64,000 bases of DNA from Arthrobacter sp. SLBN-100 (GTDB lineage Bacteria > Actinomycetota > Actinomycetes > Actinomycetales > Micrococcaceae), in NCBI RefSeq assembly GCF_006715305.1, contig NZ_VFMY01000001.1, positions 1,922,001-1,986,000 of the forward strand, in the 5' to 3' direction. A program made the translations under genes and the position numbers. This document shows positions 8,269 through 15,532 of the stretch, in pieces; position 1 is the stretch's first letter; each line of letters begins with the position of its first letter. A model generated the notes under the pieces. The model worked only from the letters and a program-made list of their open reading frames with translations. It did no database searches and was not told the DNA's origin.

Positions 8269-9210
8269 ATGAATGGACAGGTGCCCGCTTCAGGTTGCCG
8301 CGGCCGGGCAGCAGGACGGCCGCGGCCAGTCCTGCTGCCGCGGACAGAGGCCGCCCCGCTCCGCGGCGCCGAAATGGCGACGACGACGGCCCTGGCCGAC
8401 GGCGTCTCGGCAGACACATACCTTGAGGTCCTCAAAGAGCTCACCGCGCACCCCACGCGTCATTCGTTCTCGCCGTCCTACCGCGACGCGGCACAAAGGG
8501 CTGGTGAACGGCTTACTGCGCTCGGCTATGCCACCCGCGAAGAGCCGGTCTCCTTCGGTGGCCGCCAGACCCTCAACGTCATCGCTGAGAAGCCCGGCAC
8601 GGCCGCCGCAGATGAGCGGCGGCTCGTGTACGTCGTCGCGCATCTGGACTCGATCAACGAGGCCGGCGGAACCAATGCACCAGCACCCGGGGCGGATGAC
8701 AACGCCTCGGGTGCGGCCGGAGTCCTGGAAATCGCCCGCCTTTTGGCCGCCACCACCGCGCGGCACGACCTGCGCCTGGTCCTGTTCGGTGGCGAGGAAC
8801 AAGGGCTGCACGGGAGCCGCGTCCACGTTGCGGGCCTGCCTGCAGCCGAAAGGTCGAGGATCAGCATGGCCGTCAACATGGACATGATCAGCCGGCTCAA
8901 CACCGCGGCACCATCTGTGCTGCTTGAGGGCGCGGCAGTTTCCCAACACGTGATCGACGCACTGGCACAGGCCGCCCATGACACGTCCGACCTGGAGGTG
9001 TTCGTCTCGCTTGAGCCCTTCGCCTCTGACCATGTGTCCTTCATTAACGCCGGCCTGCCTGCCGTGCTGACCATCGAAGGCGAGGACCAGTTGAATACCG
9101 ATGAGCACACCCCCAGGGACACCCTCGAAGGACTGGAATTGTCAGTGGCAGCGAGCATCCTCCGGATGAACACCGCTGCCGTGGCGGCCGAGCTTGGCGC
9201 GTCAGTTTGA
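8269..9210 (+). CDS. M28 family zinc aminopeptidase
   Basis: 313 residues; ATG preceded by GGGGAG. The dinuclear-zinc motifs of M28 are present: HLDS (about 125), GADDNASG (about 142), GGEEQGLHGS (about 174), VNMDMI (about 203) and SDHVSF (about 254). The family removes N-terminal amino acids from peptides, so it could finish digestion begun by the endopeptidases around it. The first 30 residues are Arg/Pro-rich with no hydrophobic signal segment. It is the second gene of the five-hydrolase run. Confidence 0.92.
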   Translation: MNGQVPASGCRGRAAGRPRPVLLPRTEAAPLRGAEMATTTALADGVSADTYLEVLKELTAHPTRHSFSPSYRDAAQRAGERLTALGYATREEPVSFGGRQTLNVIAEKPGTAAADERRLVYVVAHLDSINEAGGTNAPAPGADDNASGAAGVLEIARLLAATTARHDLRLVLFGGEEQGLHGSRVHVAGLPAAERSRISMAVNMDMISRLNTAAPSVLLEGAAVSQHVIDALAQAAHDTSDLEVFVSLEPFASDHVSFINAGLPAVLTIEGEDQLNTDEHTPRDTLEGLELSVAASILRMNTAAVAAELGASV

Positions 9211-9245
9211 AGGCTCCGTCCTGACATCGATCGAAAGGCAAGCAA

Positions 9246-11297
9246 GTGGAGGATCTCATCGGCCGCCTTCGGGCCGCCAACGCCCGGATCGAAAGCCGGG
9301 ATGGCCAGCTGGGCGAGGAAATGCTCGAACGCCGTGCGGCCACACCGTCCGTTCCAGGAGGGGCCGTGGGTGACTTTGAATTGGCGCAGCCAGGCCGTGG
9401 CCCACAACTGGAAATTGGCGGACAGACGGTGGACCGGTTTGAGTTCGCGCAGGAGACCATCGTGTTGAGGACCGGGCGGCCGGTGCTGGCCGTAGTGGAT
9501 GATGAGGCGCAACTCGTGTTCTCCGACCCCGAAAGCAGCGTTTGGGAATCACGGCTGCGGGACGCATCAGGGCACCTGCAGGCTGCTGCCCGTGCCGTGG
9601 GCCGGATCGAGGTTGAAGGGCACAGCCTGGCCTGGCTCGGCACTGGCTGGCTGGTGCAGCCCGATGTGGTGGTGACGAACCGCCACGTGGCGGCGGAGTT
9701 CGGGCGCCACGACGGCACCTCTTTTGTGTTCAAGCAAGGCATTGCCGGCACCCGGATGGAGGCCTCGATCGACTTCCTGGAAGAAATCGGCAGCACCAGG
9801 GAGCGCACTTTCCGGCTGAACCGCATCCTGCATATCGAGGATTCGGCTGGCCCCGATCTGGCGTTCATCCGCCTCACCCCGACCAGGGGGAGCTCGCTGG
9901 CAAGGCCGATCGGGCTGTCCAGCCATGAAGATGAGAACGAAATGGTCGCTGTGATCGGGTACCCGGCCCGCGACAGTCGAATCCCGGACCAGCAACTGAT
10001 GGACGAAATCTTCGGGAACGTCTACAACAAGAAGCGGCTGGCGCCCGGACAGTTGATCGGGTCCGATCCGACGTCGGTCCGCCACGACTGTTCGACCCTT
10101 GGCGGCAACTCCGGGTCAGTAGTGCTGTCGCTCTCAACTGGCAAGGCGGTGGGCCTGCACTTCGCCGGCCGGTTCCTCCAGGGCAATTTCGCGGTACCGG
10201 GCACCGTTGTGGCGGAGCGCCTGGACAAGGTCCTCAGTGGGCGGCGCCTGCCGGTCCGGGTTGATCAGCAGGTTCCGGACAGTCCGGCGTCCACAGCTCA
10301 CCTGGCGTCGCCGGACCCCCGTACGGAGACCAAATTCTCGTTCGTGGTTCCACTGCGGGTGACAGTAGAGGCCGGGAACCCTTATCCCGATGGCGAAGGC
10401 CAACGCGGCCGGGCGGCCGGCGCGTCTTCACAAACCAGCGACGGGGACGAGGACGTATTCACCGAGGCAGTTGCCGCGGACTACAACGACCGGCTGGGCT
10501 ACGAGGAGGCCTTCCTGGGCACTCCCGTGCCCCTGCCGTCGTTGACCACGCGCCGGGAGGATGCCCTGGGCTTCACCGTGAACGGAAAAACCGAGGACGT
10601 GCTGCGGTACGAACACTTCGCCGTGATGATGAGCAGGAGCCGGCGGCTGTGCTTGTTCAGTGCCGTCAACATTGACGGGCTGCAGTCCATATCGCTGCCC
10701 CGCACGGGCTGGCGCACGGACCCGCGCATTCCACTCGAAGCACAGATCCACAAGGAGTGCTACGGGGCCGAGCCTAAGTTTTCGCGCGGCCATATGACAC
10801 GGCGGGAAGACCCGGTATGGGGTCCCCAGGCGTCCGCAGCGAAAGCAAACGCGGACTCGATGCACGTCACCAATGCCGTGCCCCAGATGCAGCCGTTCAA
10901 CGGCGGCGTCTGGCTCGAGCTCGAAAATTACGCCCTGCAGAACGCACGCAAAGATGACATGAGGATTTCCGTTTTCACCGGTCCGTTCCTGGCAGAGGAG
11001 GACCCCGTCAGGTTCGGCGTACGGATCCCCACCGAGTTCTGGAAGGTCATAGCGTTCATCCATGACGGGACGGGCCAACTCTGCGCCACCGGCTACACCA
11101 TGTCCCAGCAGGATTTCCTGCGGGAAGAGGAATTTGTCTTCGGCAAGCATAAGACTGCGCAACAGTCTGTTGCTTCCATTGAGCAGCGCACGGGCGTCTC
11201 GTTCGGGGCCCTCACCGCACTGGACCCCTTCGAGGACACCGAAGGCCTGTTCACCGAACTGACGGATCTCCGGCAGATCCGGTTCGTGGGACGCTAG
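9246..11297 (+). CDS. Trypsin-like (S1) peptidase fused to DNA/RNA non-specific endonuclease
   Basis: 683 residues from a GTG after GAAAGG. An N-terminal region of about 110 residues has no recognised domain. A trypsin-like domain follows with His about 147 (TNRHVAAE), Asp about 204 (DLAFIRL) and Ser about 289 (GGNSGS). The C-terminal ~270 residues match the NUC1/EndA endonuclease family: RGHM with catalytic His near 516, the metal-binding Asn region TNAVPQ near 541, and FNGGVWLELE. Both active sites appear intact, so one chain could cut protein and nucleic acid. No signal peptide is seen. This fusion is the strongest hint that the island attacks the cell's own contents. Confidence 0.9.
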   Translation: MEDLIGRLRAANARIESRDGQLGEEMLERRAATPSVPGGAVGDFELAQPGRGPQLEIGGQTVDRFEFAQETIVLRTGRPVLAVVDDEAQLVFSDPESSVWESRLRDASGHLQAAARAVGRIEVEGHSLAWLGTGWLVQPDVVVTNRHVAAEFGRHDGTSFVFKQGIAGTRMEASIDFLEEIGSTRERTFRLNRILHIEDSAGPDLAFIRLTPTRGSSLARPIGLSSHEDENEMVAVIGYPARDSRIPDQQLMDEIFGNVYNKKRLAPGQLIGSDPTSVRHDCSTLGGNSGSVVLSLSTGKAVGLHFAGRFLQGNFAVPGTVVAERLDKVLSGRRLPVRVDQQVPDSPASTAHLASPDPRTETKFSFVVPLRVTVEAGNPYPDGEGQRGRAAGASSQTSDGDEDVFTEAVAADYNDRLGYEEAFLGTPVPLPSLTTRREDALGFTVNGKTEDVLRYEHFAVMMSRSRRLCLFSAVNIDGLQSISLPRTGWRTDPRIPLEAQIHKECYGAEPKFSRGHMTRREDPVWGPQASAAKANADSMHVTNAVPQMQPFNGGVWLELENYALQNARKDDMRISVFTGPFLAEEDPVRFGVRIPTEFWKVIAFIHDGTGQLCATGYTMSQQDFLREEEFVFGKHKTAQQSVASIEQRTGVSFGALTALDPFEDTEGLFTELTDLRQIRFVGR

Positions 11298-11344
11298 GGC
11301 CCCTGGCACGGGCGTCCCGAAACCGGACAGCGGAGGCTGCGCGC

Positions 11345-13309
11345 ATGAACCCCCAACTAACTATCGAGCAACTGGCGTGGCTGGCCGCCGAGGACCTCCG
11401 CCAGGACCTTCTCAATATCGCCGCCAGCACGTACCTCCGTGCCACCATCGAGGACGCAGCGAAGGAAGACGCCCTGCTGGCCGCAGCGTTTGCAGAACTC
11501 CAACAAAAGCCCGCCGATGCGGGACTCCTGAAATCGTTCGCAACGGCGCTTGCAGAGGTTTTAAGGAAGGATGCAGGCCTAGCGGAACGCCTCGAAAACT
11601 GGGCCCGGCAGAGTATGCCGCCCCGCTACAGCGGCGACATCGAGGCTGAAGCAGCTCCGGCGGAGGCAACCCCAGACGCCGCGGCCCCGCTGCCGCCGTC
11701 GAACGCGGCGCAAGCCTGGCTCAACGCCGAACTTGAAGACGCGGACGCAGCCCAACCCCTGCTGGTGGGCGAAACGTACACCCTGGCGATCAGCCTCGAC
11801 CAAGCGGCAAAAAACACGGTCATTGCCAGCGGCGCCCCGGTCAACCTCCTGTTTCCCCCAGGAACTGAGGAGCTGACCATCACGGTGCAGCTCGACAGTG
11901 ACCACTTTGAGGTCCGCGAACGGAGCCTCCCCCTGCACTTCCGCCGGAGTGTGGCAGGCGGCAAGGCCGCATTCCACATCGTTCCGCGCACGGCCGGCCG
12001 GCACAACCTGGTGGCCACCGTGCATCACGCCGGGAACTTCCTTCAGCAACTGACAATAACCATTGACGTAGGGGCCGTTGCTGACCGGCCTCTGACGTCG
12101 TCGTCGCAGGGGCGGCCCATGGCGGATGCCGCGTCGCTGCAACCACGCGACATCGGTTTCGCCATCGAACCGGCACCTGGCGGAGGTTACAACTGCACCG
12201 CGTGGGGGGCGACGGCGGCCCGCGTCTACCTGCCTATCGAGGAGCAGGAACTTGCCTCCGCGATAGACCAGGTGCGGCGCGCACTTCTGGACGTCGTCGG
12301 AAAGCAAAAATTCCGTACCCAGCTGGACATTCCACCCGAGGACCGGGATGGCGCCCTGCGCATCCTCGCCAAGGAAGGGTTCCGTCTCTATCAGAAGATC
12401 TTCTACCATCCCGCCGGCGGCGCGGACGCCCGGCGCCTCGGCGATTGGCTGCGCCAACAGACCACCGGCAGGGACGAGGTACTTAAGATCCAGCTTTTAA
12501 CCCGCAACTTTCCAGTGCCCTGGGGACTTCTCTACATCGACGACGAGTGGAAGGCCGGCGGGACGGATTGGCGGCGGTTCCTGGGCATGAGCCACATCAT
12601 TGAGCAGATCCCGCTTCAAACGGCGATGACGACGCTCAGCGGTGTGATCGACAGCGGGCCAACGGGTTTGTCCGTGAGCGTGAACTTCAACGAGAGCATC
12701 GATGAGCAGATGCACGCCGATTTCGTGGCCCGACAGGTGCAGTACTGGGGCGCTGCTGCCGACTTCAGGCCGCCCATCAACCTGGTAAGCCGCACGAAAC
12801 GCGCCGAATTGGTCGGTGCGCTCAAGGACGCAGCTAGCCCCGATCAGATTCTTTACCTGTTCTGCCATGCGGTGGCGGCGGGCCTGACTGGTGATGGCCC
12901 GGACGCCTCATGCCTGGTGCTCTCCGGCGATGAACGCATTACGCTGGGGGACCTGAACCTGGAAGCACCCACCACGGTGCAACTTGCAGGCAGCCCGTTG
13001 GTATTCATCAACGCCTGTGAATCCGCAGAACTCTCACCTCTTTTCTACGACGGGTTCGTGCCCTACTTCATGGCAAAAGGCGCCCGCGGAGTCATCGGAA
13101 CCGAGTGCAAAACGCCGGCCCTGTTCGCGGCCGAGTGGGCCAAATCATTCTTTGACCAGTTCCTGGAAGGCGGCTCCCTGGGCGAGGTTTTCCTCCGGAT
13201 GAGGCGCGAATTCTTCGAGCAGCACGGCAACCCGCTGGGCCTGATCTACGGCATCCACTGCGACGGCGACACGCGGGTCCACCCGGCCATGAGCCGCGCA
13301 GGTCACTGA
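11345..13309 (+). CDS. CHAT-domain cysteine peptidase
   Basis: 654 residues. The C-terminal third is a CHAT (caspase HetF-associated with TPR) domain with His near 507 (FCHAVA) and Cys near 558 (NACES), the expected dyad. The N-terminal 90 residues are helical and could be a small effector-associated or adaptor domain. A linker rich in Ala/Pro and a probable beta-sandwich (about 140-240) follow. CHAT peptidases are separase-like, usually highly specific, and known in bacterial death and antiphage systems (for example gasdermin-cleaving and CRISPR-linked members). Here it sits 47 bp after the peptidase-nuclease gene. Confidence 0.9.
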   Translation: MNPQLTIEQLAWLAAEDLRQDLLNIAASTYLRATIEDAAKEDALLAAAFAELQQKPADAGLLKSFATALAEVLRKDAGLAERLENWARQSMPPRYSGDIEAEAAPAEATPDAAAPLPPSNAAQAWLNAELEDADAAQPLLVGETYTLAISLDQAAKNTVIASGAPVNLLFPPGTEELTITVQLDSDHFEVRERSLPLHFRRSVAGGKAAFHIVPRTAGRHNLVATVHHAGNFLQQLTITIDVGAVADRPLTSSSQGRPMADAASLQPRDIGFAIEPAPGGGYNCTAWGATAARVYLPIEEQELASAIDQVRRALLDVVGKQKFRTQLDIPPEDRDGALRILAKEGFRLYQKIFYHPAGGADARRLGDWLRQQTTGRDEVLKIQLLTRNFPVPWGLLYIDDEWKAGGTDWRRFLGMSHIIEQIPLQTAMTTLSGVIDSGPTGLSVSVNFNESIDEQMHADFVARQVQYWGAAADFRPPINLVSRTKRAELVGALKDAASPDQILYLFCHAVAAGLTGDGPDASCLVLSGDERITLGDLNLEAPTTVQLAGSPLVFINACESAELSPLFYDGFVPYFMAKGARGVIGTECKTPALFAAEWAKSFFDQFLEGGSLGEVFLRMRREFFEQHGNPLGLIYGIHCDGDTRVHPAMSRAGH

Positions 13310-13346
13310 ATCCGCATCCTCTACCAACGCCCAGGAAGGACACCCC

Positions 13347-14684
13347 ATGGTAATCAGGCACATCCCGGACCACCCGGACCTGACGTATCACCTCATCCGC
13401 TACGACAAACACGGCACTGAAATCCCGGAAGACGCAAACACGTGGGGCAGCGAAGCCGTACGCGCTGACCTGGAGTCCCCTGAAACTGGCATCACTGACG
13501 TTTTCCTCCTCAGCCACGGTTGGAACTCCGATGCCGAGGGCGCCATGGCCCAGTACGACGCCTGGGTGTCCATGACCAGGGACACCAGGCCGGCCGACAT
13601 TGGACGCCCCTTCCGTCCCCTCATCGTTGGATTGCACTGGCCGAGCAAGGCGTGGGGCAATGACACGATAGTAGCGACCGGACGTGACGGACTGCTGGGA
13701 GCCGAAGCGCCGCCGTCGGACGCTATCACCGTGGACGATGCAGTGGACAGGTACGCCGACCTCCTGTCCGACACGCCGGACGCCCGGGCCGCCCTCCGCA
13801 CCATCTTTGAAGCCGCCGCCGATTCCGGCGCGGATGAACACCTGACCGCTCAGCTGCAGACCGCCTACCAGACACTGTCCCGTGAACTGCAACTCGGTGA
13901 ACTCCCTGATGATGACCACGCGCCCGCCGAGGCCTGGGACGCTGAGAGTGTGTTCCAGCAGGCGCTTGAAGACACCAGCGCCGCCTCGGGCCTCCTCGGC
14001 GGCGGCGCCTCATCAAGCCGGCTAAAGGACGCAGTTCTCGCGCCGTTCCGTCAGCTGTCATTCTGGATGATGAAGGCCCGTGCCCTGGCGTTCGGTGAGA
14101 CCGGCGCCGCGCACCTGCTTCGTCAACTTCAGGACGCAGCGGACCAGGACGTGCGCTTCCACCTGATGGGACACAGTTTCGGTTGCATCGTGGTCAGCGC
14201 AGCGGTGGCAGGCGCGGAGGGGGCGCCTGAAGTCCGCCCGGTGGATTCACTGTTCCTGGTGCAGGGTGCCCTGTCCCTTTGGGCCTACGCCCGGGCCGTG
14301 CCGGACGAGGTTGAGCCGGGCCACTTCCACCGTATTTTGCGGGAAGAGCTGGTACGCGGCCCCATTGTGACCACCCGGTCCACCTTCGACTACGCGGTGG
14401 GGCGCTTCTATCCGCTCGGCGCCGGAATTGCCGGGCAGGTCCTCCTCGCGGATCTTCCCCGCTATGGCGGCCTGGGCGCCTTCGGTATTCAGGGTGTACA
14501 GGACGCGAAAAACCATGAAATAGGCGATGAGAACACCGACTACCAATTACATGCCGGCGGGGTCTACAACATCGATGCGTCCACGGTGATCAACAGGGTC
14601 AGTGGTCCAGGCGGCGCACACAGCGACATTTCCCACCCTGCCGTTGCGGCCCTGGCATGGCAGGCTGCACTAGCCAGCGCCTGA
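13347..14684 (+). CDS. Alpha/beta hydrolase (lipase/esterase-like)
   Basis: 445 residues; ATG preceded by AAGGA. The oxyanion segment LLSHGWNSD is near 51-59. The nucleophile elbow GHSFGC has Ser near 276, and a candidate catalytic His lies in SDISHPAV near the C-terminus. A long insertion (about 125-250) separates the first strands from the elbow and may be a lid. No signal peptide is visible. A phospholipase or ester hydrolase role is plausible but the substrate is unknown. It is last in the run starting at 6143. Confidence 0.85.
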   Translation: MVIRHIPDHPDLTYHLIRYDKHGTEIPEDANTWGSEAVRADLESPETGITDVFLLSHGWNSDAEGAMAQYDAWVSMTRDTRPADIGRPFRPLIVGLHWPSKAWGNDTIVATGRDGLLGAEAPPSDAITVDDAVDRYADLLSDTPDARAALRTIFEAAADSGADEHLTAQLQTAYQTLSRELQLGELPDDDHAPAEAWDAESVFQQALEDTSAASGLLGGGASSSRLKDAVLAPFRQLSFWMMKARALAFGETGAAHLLRQLQDAADQDVRFHLMGHSFGCIVVSAAVAGAEGAPEVRPVDSLFLVQGALSLWAYARAVPDEVEPGHFHRILREELVRGPIVTTRSTFDYAVGRFYPLGAGIAGQVLLADLPRYGGLGAFGIQGVQDAKNHEIGDENTDYQLHAGGVYNIDASTVINRVSGPGGAHSDISHPAVAALAWQAALASA

Positions 14685-14725
14685 CTTCCGGGCATCCTTA
14701 CTGAAAGCCGCCTCCACGGCGGCCG

Positions 14726-14754
14726 TAACGCCGGAGTAACGGCCCAATAACGCC
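14726..14754 (+). promoter_or_regulatory. Triple SARP-type direct repeat before the M12-caspase operon
   Basis: Three heptamers at exact 11-bp period: TAACGCC (14726), TAACGGC (14737), TAACGCC (14748), with 4-bp spacers. This is the longest and cleanest of the island's repeats and lies 68 bp upstream of the M12 start. Confidence 0.75.
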
Positions 14755-14821
14755 AAACGGCGTACGAATGGGGTGACTCGTCACCCCGGGGCTGGCAACG
14801 GCAGGCACAAAGGAGAAAGAG

Positions 14822-15511
14822 ATGGCCGAGAAGAACCAAAGTCACTACTGCTCAATTCCGTCAGCACCGGCACACTCCAGCAAAGAAAAAGCGGCGGTGC
14901 TGAATGAAGCAAAGTGGCCGGAAGGCGCCACCATCAAGGTAGGTTTCCTGGGCGGAGATGTTGACCTTCAACGGCGCGTGCAGGACGTTGCCCAAGAGTG
15001 GACCGGACCCCAGATGGCACGGCTGCAGCTGAACTTCGTGGATGGCTCCACAGCGGATATACGGATCGCCTTCGAACAGGGCAACGGCTCATGGTCCTAT
15101 CTCGGCACCGAAGCGCAGCAAATTTCCGCCGCAGACCCCACCATGAATTACGGCTGGCTGAGGCCGGACTCAACAGACGACGAACTCCGACGTGTTGTTT
15201 TGCACGAGTTCGGCCATGCACTCGGCTTGATCCACGAGCATCAAAATCCGGACAAACCGATCGCCTGGAACAAAGCAGCCGTCATTGCCGACCTCTCAAA
15301 ACCTCCGAACTCCTGGACCCCGGAGGTGATCGAGAACAACATTTTCAAGACGTACGACAAGTCCGACGTCGACACTACCGCCACCGACCCTGCGTCGATC
15401 ATGATGTACCCGATTCCCGCCTCGTGGACCACGGACGGGTTCTCGGCCGGGCTCAACAAGGACCTATCCACTACGGACAAGGATTTCGTCCGAACCGCGT
15501 ACCCGTGGTGA
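14822..15511 (+). CDS. Astacin-like M12 zinc metallopeptidase
   Basis: 229 residues; ATG preceded by AAAGGAGAAAG. The long zinc signature HEFGHALGLIHEHQNP begins near 127. A Met-turn SIMMYP follows about 65 residues later, as in astacin/metzincin peptidases. The chain is short, almost only the catalytic domain, and lacks a recognisable signal peptide or propeptide. It is the first gene of a group with the caspase-like gene (21-bp gap) behind a triple SARP-type repeat. Confidence 0.92.
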   Translation: MAEKNQSHYCSIPSAPAHSSKEKAAVLNEAKWPEGATIKVGFLGGDVDLQRRVQDVAQEWTGPQMARLQLNFVDGSTADIRIAFEQGNGSWSYLGTEAQQISAADPTMNYGWLRPDSTDDELRRVVLHEFGHALGLIHEHQNPDKPIAWNKAAVIADLSKPPNSWTPEVIENNIFKTYDKSDVDTTATDPASIMMYPIPASWTTDGFSAGLNKDLSTTDKDFVRTAYPW

Positions 15512-15532
15512 TGTGAAGGCGGGAGCTCAATC

